This document shows, piece after piece, positions 24,463 through 35,990 of a stretch of 64,000 nt of DNA. The DNA lies in the NCBI GenBank assembly GCA_016806645.1, contig JACSYO010000912.1:2414001-2478000 (forward strand). Reading direction: 5' to 3'. Numbering within the stretch: the stretch's first letter is position 1; every line of letters begins with the position of its first letter. The notes beneath the pieces are model-generated. The model did not search any database. It was not told where the DNA came from and worked only from the letters and a program-made list of their open reading frames with translations. The DNA comes from Ophiodon elongatus. Taxonomy: Eukaryota; Chordata; Actinopteri; Perciformes; Hexagrammidae. Both the position numbers and the translations under genes were made by a program.

Positions 24463-25810
24463 TATAATAGCATAATTTAAATCAGAACGGGAGAGTATTT
24501 CTGGAGAGAAAGAAGAGCAAAGAACGACACTGAAGGCTTTTCTCACGATTAAAATGTTTGCTTGACTCGCTTTGGAAAGAGTTTGATTGATGGTTCATCC
24601 AATCACCTGCCACATATATTTTTTTATGTGCCTGCCCTTTTCCAAACATGTTCCAATGACGGCATATCAAAGCATTGATCAAAAGCTGGTGTGTGTAACT
24701 GTGTGTTTGATGCTGTTGGGGAAAAAGACAGCTCAAATTGGCAAAAAGTAATCAAACTGGGCCTTATTTTTTTCTAGCTTCTAGTGTGACAATTAACAGG
24801 AGCAGAGTGTCTCCCTCTTGCTCAGATATTTAAATTGATTTATTTATCAATCAAACGCACCAGTCCGAGGGATAACATGTTGAAGTGAGAATACTAATTT
24901 CTAACATGGTTCCAAGATGTTAAAAGATAGATGTAAAACATGTTGCATAAAATGTATGAATTAATATCTAATACTGGTCCCTTTTTTGGGGGGGTGAGGA
25001 GGGGGGTTCACATTGAATGACAGACTGTGTCTCAATACAGCACCAGTATACAAAAAAGCCTTTGGGTACAGTTAAAGCTCAAGGCACTGTAAAGGAGAGA
25101 GCGATGCTTTTGCATCTTTCTCAGTGACATGTTGCAGGTTAATTGCATATCTAAACTGCTGCTGTTGGATGAAAGGTTTTGTCACTAAAATAAAAATATG
25201 ACTCTGATATGATACCTGGCAAGTAATGCAGTGTATAATTCTAGGGCTTTTATTGTGAAAGGTAAGAATGAAAAGAATAAAGCTGTAATGTGAAGCCACT
25301 GCCGTTGACAAGGTGTGAGCAATAAAGTTGTCTTGGTTCAGATGACGGAGCTTCTGTGTTATTATTGTGTTACAAGATATATAAGCAGTAGACACCGTGA
25401 GTCAATACATATGTACACAAAAGAAAAAAAGAAATGAATGTGAAAATATGTACAGTGAAATATATGTACAGTTCAGTTCCCAGCAGAGAGCAATGACTGG
25501 AATACCATTGAAAACAAGTCCACTTACCTTCATAAGTATAGGTGCAACTCATAACTCTGGACCCCAAGGTGGTGAGATCATTTTCCGGGTTTCACTAGAT
25601 GGTTGTGGGGAAAAAAATAAATACATATATTAGACTGGGAAATAGTATTTCACATTAAATCCCCTGCATCACTGATAGAATTATTTATTTTATTGAGTGT
25701 ATTGCGAGAGTCAAATTGAGAAAGGAAAAGTCATGTAACGCATAAAAAATCAACAGTGCCTGCAGCACATTGGCTAGCGCTGAGCGGTCCCGATCACCAA
25801 TCTAATTATT

Positions 25811-25850
25811 CTGGGGGACGCGACAATAAAAGGTTAGGAACCACTGCTTT
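25811..25850. mobile_element. Possible hAT-type terminal remnant
   Basis: gggggacgcgac...aaaggttaggaaccactg resembles the end of common hAT-like fish and vertebrate repeats (GGTTAAGAACCACTG type). No partner end was identified nearby. Confidence 0.35.
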
Positions 25851-26605
25851 GGTGCCATATTTTGCTCTGTGAGTCTGCTTTGCCAACAAGCCATGGACGG
25901 TCGGCAAGAGTTGTGCAGCGTGCATATGAGAGAAAAACACGCTCACTATGCCGGCAGCGAGTGAAAGCAGTGGAACGACAGAGTATTACAATGTGACCAT
26001 ACGATACACGCTAGCCAGTCCTTATAGCGTTTTCTTTGACCTCTCTAGTTTACCAATACAATAGTCTAAGTAACTCCAACAAGTTGGTAAGACGGGGAGC
26101 TTCATGTCTTCATAGCACAAGTGTGGGTGTGTTATAAACCATGGTTTGTAGAGGGTAACCTACAGCAACACTTTTATAATAAATGGTGCATTTTTGTCAC
26201 TTGTGGAGCCCCGTAGAAGATCACAAAAAGAGTTTTTAGATGTTGGGACCTGAGTGCAGGCTCTGTAACATCCTAATGATGTTTAGAAGGCAATGCAGCC
26301 TCAGTAAAACTTGTTCAAACAGCCCACTGTGTCTCTGTGATTTACGTTGTTTGTCAGATTTGGCAGCAAACAGAAGAGCTCGGTTTGTTCTGTATAAAGT
26401 CGGCATCAAGGCACTTCATTTTAATTTAAAATGTGTTCAGTGTGTATGTGCGTTCCTGCTCACTTCTGATCGCAGCTTAAAACTGTTTCTGACAGCTTGC
26501 TAAATGTGGAATCTCTCCCTCTCCTTTTTTTCTTTTTTTTCTGTCTCCCTCTCTCTCACTTTCTTTCTCTGGCTCCCTCCATCTTCATCCTAACTCCTTC
26601 CACAG

Positions 26606-26662
26606 GCCGACTTTCGCTCCAGAGAATACATTCGCACACACTTCCCAGGTGCAGATGCATGA
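26606..26662 (+). CDS. endov: ENDOV last coding exon and stop codon
   Basis: Acceptor ctccttccacag, then 18 codons reading ADFRSREYIRTHFPGADA and TGA at 26660-26662. Human ENDOV continues from PEPVRQ into ADICSREHIRK, so the SREYIR match is clear. The tail is much shorter than in mammals, whose C-termini are extended and poorly conserved. An alternative donor (gtgcag at 26649) inside the exon could skip the stop and add further exons, but the stronger donor gtaagt lies 14 bases after the stop at 26677. That suggests the exon really ends at 26676, with an intron in the 3' UTR. Confidence 0.88.
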   Translation, partial: ADFRSREYIRTHFPGADA

Positions 26663-26676
26663 AACAAAGAAATGAC
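26663..26676 (+). other. Probable start of ENDOV 3' UTR ending at a strong donor
   Basis: The 14 bases after the stop end in aatgac, followed by gtaagtgac, a near-perfect 5' splice site. The short stop-to-intron distance would not be expected to trigger nonsense-mediated decay. Confidence 0.45.
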
Positions 26677-26882
26677 GTAAGTGACAAAATACACCTTGTA
26701 CGTGTGGGTTCTCACACTTTGATGTACACACTCACACAAACACAAATAACTTGTATTAGTGGTACCTTCGCACATAGTGAGAGGAGTGATTTACACAGGC
26801 TTAAAATAGGCTTAACACAGCAAGTGACTCATCGAGGAATGTCCCCAAATCCTAAAGTAAAGCCACATTTGTTGGTAGAAAG

Positions 26883-27371
26883 CCTAATCATTCTCATCTA
26901 ATTTGCTGTGTAAATTGATCAAATTTATTGTAGAGGAGGATAAACACTCTGGTAACTTCAGAAAACTGAAGATTGTTTCAGGATTTGCCATAAAATGAAT
27001 TGTCTCTTCTTTCTGCCTTATTAGCTCGATCACAGTAGGGGCAGAGGCAAGATCAAAAAGTTTAAATCAAACCAGTGAAATTAAACTCATAAATTACAAA
27101 CACTGTGTAGCATACACAGCACAGGTCCTAATCATTCTCATCCAATTTGCTGTTAAAATTAAGCAAATTTATTGGAGAGGAGGATAAACATTCCGGTATC
27201 TTCAGAAGATTGTTTCAGGATTTGCCATAAAAATAATGGTCTCTAAATGTCTTGTTTCTGCCTTACTAGCTTGATCATAGTAGAGGCAGAGGAAAGATCA
27301 AAAAGTTTAAATCAAACTCGTGAAATTAAACTCATACATTACAAACACTGTGTAGTCTACACAGCATAGGT
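26883..27371 (+). repeat. Tandem duplication of a 245-bp unit
   Basis: Copy 1 is 26883-27126 and copy 2 is 27127-27371. Both start cctaatcattctcatc and end with acacagca(c/t)aggt. Substitutions and small indels are scattered through them. A third copy starts (cctaatc at 27372) but diverges after a few bases. Neither copy has a long open frame. Confidence 0.92.
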
Positions 27372-28559
27372 CCTAATCTCTGTCAGGAAATTATTTTTTA
27401 GCTTTATCGCCTTTCAGAAGGGAGGTCAGAGGTCAGCAAGTGAGCAACAGACCTGTAGCTGTTTGGGATTCATTTTCTTGCAAAGACGTAAGAGCTTGGA
27501 CCTAGGCTTCCCGTTTGGATGTGATGGTACACACCTCCATCCTGCTGCAGCAGAGGGGGAAGTTTAGGAGGTGAGCCAAGGACGCCTGAGGTTAAGCAGA
27601 GACACACAGGCAGAACGAGAGATGGAACAGTGAGGTGAGAAAAAGCCTTTGATCCTGTGATTCTCATCTGAAATAACAGGCAGCGCCGCTCACTTCGACC
27701 CTACCTTCCTCATTACAGATCAAAGCTGCAGACCGTTTGCTCAGATACTTCGAAAAACTCAATCATCATTCGCTCTCACCCTCCGATGTAAAGTATTTTC
27801 AAAGATGCACAGAATTGTACATTCAGAACCGAAGTGCAGCAGCTCACACTCACAGTTTTGTTCACAGTTGCTCACACGCAGGCTCACGAGGGTGTGTGTG
27901 CACTCTCGCATCCCTCAGCGTCCCCCACTGATAAACAAAATGGGATGTCCGTGTTCATCCACTCGGAAGCTCCCTGACTGGGTGAATCCTCTGAGCGCAC
28001 TCCGCTCTTTGATCAGCCTCTCTACAAAGAGACTGAGACAGGGAGGGAGGCTTTGTGCTGAGTAAGCAGGGCTGTAGCAGGTTCCTCTAGGCCTTAACCC
28101 AGCTTTACCATCTCACTCGCTCAACAGGGTGCAGGCACATTCGATCGGACACACTGTACTTTGCAGCTAGATCTGGTGTACCATAGACTTCAGGCATGTG
28201 ATCTCTAAATGTATGTGATAACGGGACCATATCACAAAGACAGAATGCTGGGTACATGACTATTTAGGTAAGTTTGATTGTGAGCAGGATATCCCAAAAA
28301 CAACTTAAGATATTTCACTGAAATTCAGTAGAACTAAAGGCCACGGGCCCAAGAAGATCTCCATAGTTTTTGTTGCAGTTTGCACCAACATGTGATCCTT
28401 TACAAAGTGTGTAATGTTTTGACTTGTAACTCCTGAACCAATTTTTCTTGTATTATTTTAAGACAGGGGTATAAAACGCAAATTTCCTTTGGGCCATGTG
28501 GCTGTGCCATGACATTGGTTTGATGACCCATTATTTCCAAAACCGCAATACACTAGACC
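27372..28559. other. Non-coding stretch, nothing recognised
   Basis: A strong-looking acceptor (ctcattacag at 27709-27718) is followed by an open frame (IKAADRLLRYFEKL...) that resembles no protein I know and runs into a CA-rich tail. It is not called as an exon. Confidence 0.5.
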
Positions 28560-28672
28560 ATAGTGTAGTAGTGATCATACTGTAGAAGTGACCGTAGTGT
28601 AGTAGTGATCGTACTTTAGTAGTGATCGTACTTTAGTAGTGATCGTACTGTAGTAGTGACCATAGTGCCGTA
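28560..28672. repeat. 17-bp minisatellite, block 1
   Basis: About six to seven copies of TGTAGTAGTGATCRTAC, with variants ending CTTTAG. The unit length is not a multiple of three. Confidence 0.9.
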
Positions 28673-28789
28673 GCCTGACCTCCTGAACTCAGTAATTGCA
28701 ATAACCACTCATTTTATCTTGAACAACTTATTCCTGTAAACATTTATAACATAACAGGTTAACATTCATGTCACTCAGTCCGTTACACT

Positions 28790-28982
28790 ACTGTAGTAGT
28801 GATCATACTGTAGTAACTATGCTGCAGTAGTGATCGTGCTGTAGTAGTGATCGTACTGTAGTAGTGATCATACTTTAGTAGTGATCATACTGTAGTAGTG
28901 ATCGTATTGTAGTAGTGATCATACTGTAGTAGTGATCGTACTGTAGTAGTGACTACGCTGTATTAGTGATCATACTTTAGTA
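28790..28982. repeat. 17-bp minisatellite, block 2
   Basis: About eleven copies of the same 17-bp unit as 28560-28672, each centred on TGATCA or TGATCG. The blocks are separated by 117 unrelated bases. Confidence 0.92.
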
Positions 28983-31790
28983 AAGGCTTTAAGACCTGAG
29001 CAGAATTCGCCGTAAGAGTTAAAGATAAAATGATTTAAGGATTTACAAGAAACCAATAATTTAGTTTCTCACCCTGGATCTCCTCATGGGCCCTATATGT
29101 TTGCAATGTTGCATTCACTTGTTTTACGACATGTTGTGAACACAGGTTACCAGCTCTTTCTGATTGAATCAGTCTTTACTGTAGCGCCAAGATCTACAGT
29201 AACCGGCTGGAATCTGTTCACCTGCAGATAGTCTCAGGGAACGAGCATCTCAACAGTGGTCTGTGGGTTGTGTCCCTGGGTGGCAAACGAAAAGAAATAA
29301 GAGTTTCTGTCTCTCTCAAAGAAAGGAGAGAGACATGAAAGACGGAGCAGCAGGAGAGGAGATGAAGAAATCTGAACAGAGGAGGGAAACAACAGGGGTG
29401 CGGTGGGGGGGGGATGGGGGGGGAGAGCAAGAGTGTGGAAAAAATCAATGCCTGTAAAATAAAAGCGTCAAGGCAAGAAGATACAAACTTCTCAGTGGTT
29501 CGAGTGACAGAGTGATATGCTGCTTGTTTCTGGATTTAACTTTTCCTACTGGTATTGATTGCTTTTATTGCTGAACAGCCTTGTGAGTTTACAGATACCT
29601 AAACCAAAGAAGACAGTACTTAAACTAGTCAGAGTTCAGATTGCTTCTACCGCTTCAGAGGAAACAACTTGAAAACATTTAGACAAAATCCATCATATTT
29701 ACAGAGCCCATCCTACATTTATTTTGTATTGCACTCACTCTGCTTCTATTTTGACCTCCCTACCCAACTTGTGTCAGAGTTGGAACTGTGAAATTACTGA
29801 GCCACTTTCTTTAGTGTCTTTTTCCCCCCAATGTTGGTACTTCAGTGTTGTACTGTTTAGTAGCCTGACTATGGAAGCCTGAAATAAATATGGGTAATAC
29901 TGTTAAGAAATAACAAAAGGAGGAAACTGTGTGGTTCTTCTCCTGCATTATTCTTCCCACAGTCCAAAACATGCAACTTAGGTTGATGACTCAATTGCCC
30001 AAAGATGTGAATGGTTGCTTCGCTCCTTGGGTCGGCCTTGTGATTGACTGGCCCTGCTTCCCTTCGAAGGATAAGTGGTTATAGATAATGGGCGGATATA
30101 TATTTTTTATCTTTTTTTTTTCAACAAGATTCTACAAGAACAGAAGTCCAAGTCAGTATACAGTAAAAAAAATGTACACATATTACAAAGTAAAACAATT
30201 ATAAAATGATAAAATAATGGATTACATTTTTTTGATTGTTTTCTTTTTTTTAACCAGTGACGTTTTTTTGCTATCAGATGTCATTTGAATGTAACAGGTA
30301 GTGTCATTTATGCTATTTGCTCTTTTATAAAACATAATTTTGTGGCAAATGTCAAAAACGTTGCCTTTATTTTATTTTATGATATTATAATGAGGGGCTG
30401 ATGATATGCAACAATGATTCCAACTAGACTTATACCAGTAACGAGGTGGTATGCGTCCACCACTTCACTACCAGAACACCCCCAAATACAATAACCTTAA
30501 CTCTTGCTTTTATTATGTGAGTCAGATTTGAATACCATTAGCACATAGTCCCAAACTATCAATAATCCATCAGGAGACTCATCAGCTTCAACTGTGGAAT
30601 TTGTTTCAATCAACTTCATGCTGTTAGACAAACTTTATTGCCCTTTTCAAAAACATTTGTAAAATGTCATGGAAAATTGCAGAGACGGTCGGCCCAAAGT
30701 TGGAGCGATGAGCTCTGTTGGGAGCAGATGCTCTCATTAAAAAGGTATAGTGATACAAGGACACAGCTTGTTGCTTGAGCTACTCTTCAACTCTGTATTA
30801 ACTGGAGGACTTATGTCCAGAGGCAGTGAATGTTTCATCTCCCTGCTCCATGGTTTCTAAATTCACTTTTTAAACACCATCACCCATCTCATCCCCCTTA
30901 AGGGTAATTCAGTTTAACCCATTGAGGCTGATTTATTGACAAATTGGGCCACCGTGGATTAAGGTGTGTGCGCGCATGTTTTTCTCATAGGTCACTTCAT
31001 GTTGGACTTTGGAGGGCTTGTTTTGTCAAGAATAACATTGATGTCCCCAGTTTGAAAAACACATGCTGACAAATTCGTCATTTGTATTTTTCAGTGCACT
31101 TTTCATGCAGTTTTTCTTTGATTTTGGACAAAGATGCTTTTATTTTGTGTTAAAATAAGTTAAAATGTTGACATTTTCAATATTAACTGTTAATTGTTGC
31201 GCCCGAATTGAGTTCTTTGAAAAAGTTAATTCATTTTTGCAGTAGCACAGAGAAGAGCCATGATGTCAGAGAACTGACTCAGCGGTGTTAGCTAAAGTTG
31301 GATAACATTAGCCGTAAGCTCCTGGTCACACCAGACCACATACGTCTGTGGCAGCAACACTCCTGAGAATTTAGCTTACGGTTAGTTTTATTGCTTATGA
31401 ATTCAACTTTTCATTTGTAAGAGAAATAATGTTTTAATTTTGATTTCAAATGTACATAGTCTTGCCTTAAGGTTAGAATGAATGGTTACATTATTATTAT
31501 AAGTCAACCCAGTATCTCAAAGTCTACTAAATCATTTTGTGCATGCGTGCGTTCGTGGCCCAGGCTCTCGGCTCAGACTGACCCAGACTGTGGAGCAAAC
31601 TGTTCTGATGCCAATTCTGTATCGCAGGAACAGTAAATAAAACATGTCCAGGTGACTCAGGGGCACAAAGCTTTAATGATATTTTTATTCTCCATCGGTC
31701 TCTGGCTCTCTGTCTCGCTGTTCTCCACTCCCGTTTTTTCTCTCAAACAGTTCAGATGAGAGTTAGTTAGGAGTGAGTCACTGCCCAGAG
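28983..31790. other. Non-coding stretch, mostly unique sequence
   Basis: Apart from the LINE fragment at 29955-30096 and a purine-rich run at 29330-29430, nothing is recognisable on either strand. Confidence 0.5.
29955..30096 (+). mobile_element. LINE-derived 3' fragment, decayed
   Basis: Contains gtccaaaacatgcaacttag, ttgcccaaagatgtgaatgg, gtgattgactgg and ggataagtggttatagataa in the order of a common fish LINE 3' end, which normally finishes in ATGG repeats. Non-coding and truncated at the 5' side. Confidence 0.55.
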
Positions 31791-32411
31791 CAAGGGCGTT
31801 CAAATTTCCCTTGGTCTTGTTCACACATGAGGGTACAATGGAGCGTGAGATTCAGTGTGGCTCCACCAGTGATGTGAGCGTTTCACCGGGCCGTTGTGGT
31901 GAAGAGGCAGTTGAGCTGGACGGCGAAGCTCTCGATTTACCAGTCCATCTACTTTCCGCCCCACACCTATGGTCATGAGCTTTGGGTAGTGACCGAAATA
32001 ATGAGATTGCGGATACAAGCGGTCGAAATGAGCTTCCTTTGTATGGTGGCTGGGTTCAGCCTTAGAGATAGGGTGAGTAGCTCAGACATCCGGGAGGAGC
32101 TGGGAGTAGAGCTGCTGCTCCTTTGTGTCAAAAGGGGCCAGCTGAGGTGTTACGTGCATCTGATCAGGATACCTCTCTTAAGAGTTTTTATTTTTCCGGG
32201 CACATCCAGCTGGAAAGATGCCCCGGGTTAGACCTAGAACACGCTGGAGGGATTATACAGCTAGTCTGGCCTGGGAACGCCTCAGGGTTCCTAAAGAAAA
32301 GCTGGAAAGCGTCGCTGGGGAGAGGGGTGTCTGGAATACCTTGCTAAGCCTGCTGGACCCGTAACCCGGCCCCGGAAAAGCAGAAAGATGATAGATGGAT
32401 GGATGGATGGG
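31791..32411 (+). pseudogene. Rex3/RTE-type retrotransposon 3' remnant
   Basis: A decayed end of a non-LTR retrotransposon reverse transcriptase gene. Frames around 31896-32231 give pieces such as AKLSIYQSIY, YGHELWVVTE and SSDIREELGVE, typical of the C-terminal part of RTE-clade enzymes in fish. The frame is broken around 32140-32220, then resumes in another frame. The element ends at cccggcccc...cagaaagatgat followed by a (GATG)n tail at about 32391-32411, the known tail type of Rex3. Truncated at the 5' side; not functional. Confidence 0.85.
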
Positions 32412-33756
32412 AGAACAATGAAAAGAATTCCTCCAATCTTCAAATATAGCCTACGAAAATAAGACCCAAGTTGTGTCAAACAGGATTAACTTTTAAAACT
32501 GCACTTATATCTTTTATGTCAACAGTAGATCAAATGACTACATGTAAAGTGAACCGGGTCACTCGTAGTGACGAACCTACAGAGAATTATCACCGAACTT
32601 TGTGATGCTCCCAAGGTCTGCTCAGTAGTTTAGCCTTCTTTAGCACATAGTTTGGTTTTACGTTCTGACACTTTACTGCTTTGATTATGTCTCATCCTTC
32701 TCATTAACCCTGTTTCCAGCAGCAGCAGGCAGCTAACATGTTAGACGAAACAACTTTATAAGGCCAAACGTTTGTGTTGCGGGAAGCTTCTGGTGGCCAA
32801 AAACACTAATTAATGCTGCTTTGAAATAATTTTTTTAAGAAACCATTTCTGCCATTGAAATGTGTTCTGTGGAAGTCAATTTGCGTTTCTTTTTTGTTTT
32901 TGGAGTGTCTTCAAAAAAAAAGTGAAAACATGGAGAGTCCATTTATTCTGGAAATATTAAATCAACCAGTTTTATATGCTGCATTAGCAGATTACAACAC
33001 TGCAGCCAGGCAGCACAGCTTGTCATTAAAATAGCCCCTTTTTCCTTAGACCCCTGGATCCATGTGTCAAATGCATTTTCATCACATACTATTTGAGCGC
33101 CATGTGCAACGTTTTTTTTGTCATTTCATCATAGCTGTTTGCTGTGCTGTTTCCTCCACAGTTTTCTTGTTCTTTCTGTATGTGCATGAACATAATACAG
33201 AAAATGTTCCTTGTTTCATTTGATGTCAAAATCCAAGCTGGAGTTACGATAAAGCCATTTTTCTCCACTTAAGAATCCTCCCAGGTATGTCATCTATTGT
33301 TCTCTTGTTTCCTTTTCTTATTTGTCCTTGTTTTACCTTCTTCACTTATTGTTTTCCCATTTGTTCCAGTTTCACTGGCTCAGCTTCATCAAAACATGTC
33401 TGTGCTTTGTATATATTCAGCCCTCTCTAATCTGTTCTGTGTGGCTCCTCCCTTATCTGGCAGCAAGATAAAATCATTGGCACATTATGCTTTTTGTTGA
33501 GATACTAACAGATGGAGTCATCAGTAATTTTGAACTAGTGAAGGGCAACTTTCAGCCAAGAGGATTTTTGTTTTTTTATTAATCAGCTCCCCGGGATTTT
33601 TGGTGTCCATGTTTTTGTCCTTTTTTTTTGTGCTGCTTTTCATCACTCGCCTTGATGCGTCTTTCCCACCATGTGTTCCTCCCAGTGGAGAGGGCTTCAC
33701 AGTGTGCCTGAGGCAGCTGCAGGCATCGAGTGGGGGGGCCGGAATAGTACAGTTAC
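32412..33756. other. Non-coding stretch, nothing recognised
   Basis: AT-rich unique-looking sequence with no supported exon or repeat. Confidence 0.5.
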
Positions 33757-33817
33757 TGTGTGTGTGTGCGTGCGTGCGTGCGTGCGTGCGTGCGTGTGTG
33801 TGTGTGTGTGTGTGTGT
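33757..33817. repeat. (TGCG)n-(TG)n microsatellite
   Basis: GTGCG units followed by a pure GT tract; alternates purine and pyrimidine. Confidence 0.95.
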
Positions 33818-33924
33818 ACACGAACGATATCTGTGTGTTTAGGTAATGAAGTGGGGGATTGGGAGAAGAGATGATAGGGAAGGAGATATATTGCAAAAAG
33901 GTCAGAAATTGTAGGGGTGGCAAG

Positions 33925-33926
<2 letters not shown>

Positions 33927-33979
<53 letters not shown>
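33927..33979. repeat. (GT)n microsatellite
   Basis: About 26 GT units. This and the tract at 33757 are each followed by similar sequence (gatttaggggattg...gagcacaggtaatagggaggga compared with gtgggggattggg...gagatgatagggaagga), which hints at an older local duplication. Confidence 0.95.
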
Positions 33980-33980
<1 letters not shown>

Positions 33981-34379
33981 ACGCGCTGATTTAGGGGATT
34001 GAGAGCACAGGTAATAGGGAGGGAGATGAATCAAGAGATGGTTTGAAAGTTAAAAGGTGGGTGGGAGTGAGGGGGAGTGTTGACATGGCATCATTGGACT
34101 GTGAAAGAATTTAATTCCCTGTATCGGCATTCTGTCATCTGTTTCCACGCCAACAACGATACAAATTACCTGGGAAAGAGGGAGAAAAGGAAAAAATGTG
34201 TGCTGTAAGAGCAAACCCTTAAAGATTGACTCCCTGGGATGAGAGGGGAAGGAGGGGGAGATAGGGATGATGTGGAGGGAGTTGCTGTGGGAGAAAAGCC
34301 GATGCTTGATATGGAAGCCTGCAGATACAGGAAAGACCCTTCCCTCTCCCCTCCCCTCTCTGTTTCCCTCTTCATCTAT

Positions 34380-34630
34380 CCTCTGTCTGAGGCAGCGGAG
34401 GAGAAACCGCATCCATTTCATCATGCCTGGCCTCACACAAACCCTCAGCGTCGTGTTTTGCGCGGCCTCGCCTCCCTCTGCCAGACCGCCGCTCAAGTGT
34501 TGATAAATTGCCACCAACTGCCTCATTTTTCACCAGCGTCGCCTCGTCGTCAAACACATACGCACTGACACAAAACCCCCGTGCACTCCTCAGCGATAAC
34601 AAGAACAATCGCTGAGCCTCAGGAATGAGA
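34380..34630. other. GC-richer block of unknown nature
   Basis: More GC-rich and CpG-containing (gtcgtgttttgcgcggcctcg, cagcgtcgcctcgtcgtc) than its surroundings, with open frames on both strands but no recognised protein. It could be a regulatory element or an unrecognised exon. Confidence 0.3.
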
Positions 34631-35504
34631 GATGGGAAGAGAGAGGGAAGGGAAACCGGGTGGGTGAATAAGTGGGTGGGGTCTGGGGAGTGGGCAGATG
34701 GAGAAAACAAGCGGCAGCAAACATTGCTTCATTTACTTTTTGACAGACAGGTGGATACAGTTTCCCAATGGCCAAATCCCTGTGTGCTGAAGAATAAGAG
34801 CTCATCAGTTGTATTTCAGTTGAATAAAGTTAAAACAAATTTTCAGTTCAATGGCTATACTAACAGATACTTATTCCTTCAGGAGGATTTCAGGAAACCT
34901 AAAGTCATGCTGAGACTTAGGTATGAAAAAGGTGGGAAGCAAGAGTGTTAAAATATATATTTTTTAAATCCCTTTAGCTACTCATAGGCAGTGGAAACGG
35001 TGTCTCCGTTCCCACAAGCACCTCGTGACAGTGATGCCTTCATTTCCAGCAGCCTTGACTGTAAATCACACCATGAGGCAGCTTTGTCGCAAGGGTTGAG
35101 TCACGCCATAGATTGATGTGGCATACTACTGTGTTGAGAAAATTCATTTAAATATTTGATGTCCATTTTAAAGTATTGCATCAGAAAAGCTGTATGGAAA
35201 CAGTAAATTTTATGAAACTGCCTTTATAACGGAAACAAAGTTTTCACGGTCACACAAGGTGGTTTTTGCCTTTGTCAAAAAAGAGTTGATGCACTTAAGG
35301 GATTATGGAAACACCTCACCGAATAAATTGATTTGTCAAACTTATATCTTTTGGAAATGGCTGGTTTACCCATTCAAGTAATATAAGGTGATGTGGAAAT
35401 GGCAGTACTGATGGTCAGGAACGTTCATTTACGCACAAATTCGTTCTTCTCTGAATTTATAAATAATGCCTATTGTGAGTCCGTTTGCAAAGGTTTGTCA
35501 TATT

Positions 35505-35549
35505 TAAAAAGTGGGTCCCCAGAAAAAAAGTTTGGGAAACGCTGGGTTA
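35505..35549. mobile_element. Possible hAT-type terminal remnant
   Basis: gtgggtccccag...aagtttgggaaacgctggg resembles the ends of hAT-like repeats (GTTTGGGAAACACTG type). No partner end was seen. Confidence 0.35.
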
Positions 35550-35689
35550 GTTTATTTTCTGTTTCGGAACCTCAACTCCATCTGCTCTGCTTGCTGGCAG
35601 ATTACAGCCATGCAAGACTGTCGTATAGCCGAGTTTATTCACTCCAAACCAGTTGATGTAAACCATAGACTGTATAATATATTGACATG

Positions 35690-35990
35690 GTCTCCGTAAC
35701 ATCCCCCACAGGTTTCTTAAGAGCCGTTGTGAAGCTCAAAGTGGCCACACCCTAATTATGACTAACTTTAAGCCTTAATATAATTTAAACTGGTCAATTA
35801 TATAAAAGTCCAACCCCCGTACAGTTGCCATGAATGGGGAAATTAGCTATAGAGACCTATCCCATTTTTTGTACAAGGCTGTAAAGTTGGGCATGGGGGT
35901 CTTTGGGGATTGACTTGCTTTTGGAGCCAACCTTAAGTGGCCATTTGAGGAACTGCAGTTTTTGGCACTTATGTGTTGGCTTCGTCTCTC
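35690..35990 (+). repeat. Dispersed repeat, forward copy
   Basis: Non-coding repeat. Bases 35725-35886 match the inverted copy at 47431-47580: agtggccacaccctaattatgactaa pairs with the gcataattagggcgtggccact side, and tacaaggctgtaa with tttacagccttgta. It is probably a non-autonomous element family; a third piece lies near 17.6 kb. Confidence 0.7.

Larger units (their letters stand above)
11644..26605 (+). other. Large ENDOV intron (15 kb)
   Basis: Separates the PEPIRQ exon from the last coding exon. It carries microsatellites at 12899-12946, 14402-14424, 16673-16728 and 24340-24410; inverted-repeat elements at 14427-14575, 20669-20808 and 22737-23022; a dispersed-repeat piece near 17600; and the second copy of the 52-bp block at 24411. 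A possible 27-base mini-exon at 13249-13275 (acatcacag before it, gtgagt after it) has no ENDOV similarity and was not called. Confidence 0.8.
2050..26662 (+). other. endov: Endonuclease V gene, 5' end outside the window
   Basis: Span of the visible part of the gene, from the first recognised coding exon to the stop codon. ENDOV is an inosine-specific nuclease. Bacterial forms nick DNA near deoxyinosine; vertebrate forms mainly cleave inosine-containing RNA at the second phosphodiester 3' of the inosine. The six exons here encode about 180 residues. With the missing N-terminal exon (about 75 residues in mammals) the product would be about 255 residues, close to the compact members of the family. 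Of the catalytic residues known from the family, the Glu of GFLAFRE, the Asp of VDGNG, the His two residues after the LF of that block, and the Lys of VGVAK are all visible. The first catalytic Asp (GVDVS block) should be on the unseen exon. No promoter or CpG island of this gene is in the window, and no convincing poly(A) signal could be assigned. Confidence 0.95.

Noticed and set aside
28560..28982. Spaced repeats as a CRISPR-like array
   Set aside because: Units are adjacent with no unique spacers and the genome is eukaryotic; it is a minisatellite.
34050..34526. Minus-strand frame of 158 codons
   Set aside because: No domain and no splice signals; overlaps purine-rich DNA whose complement is Ser/Pro/Leu-rich by composition.
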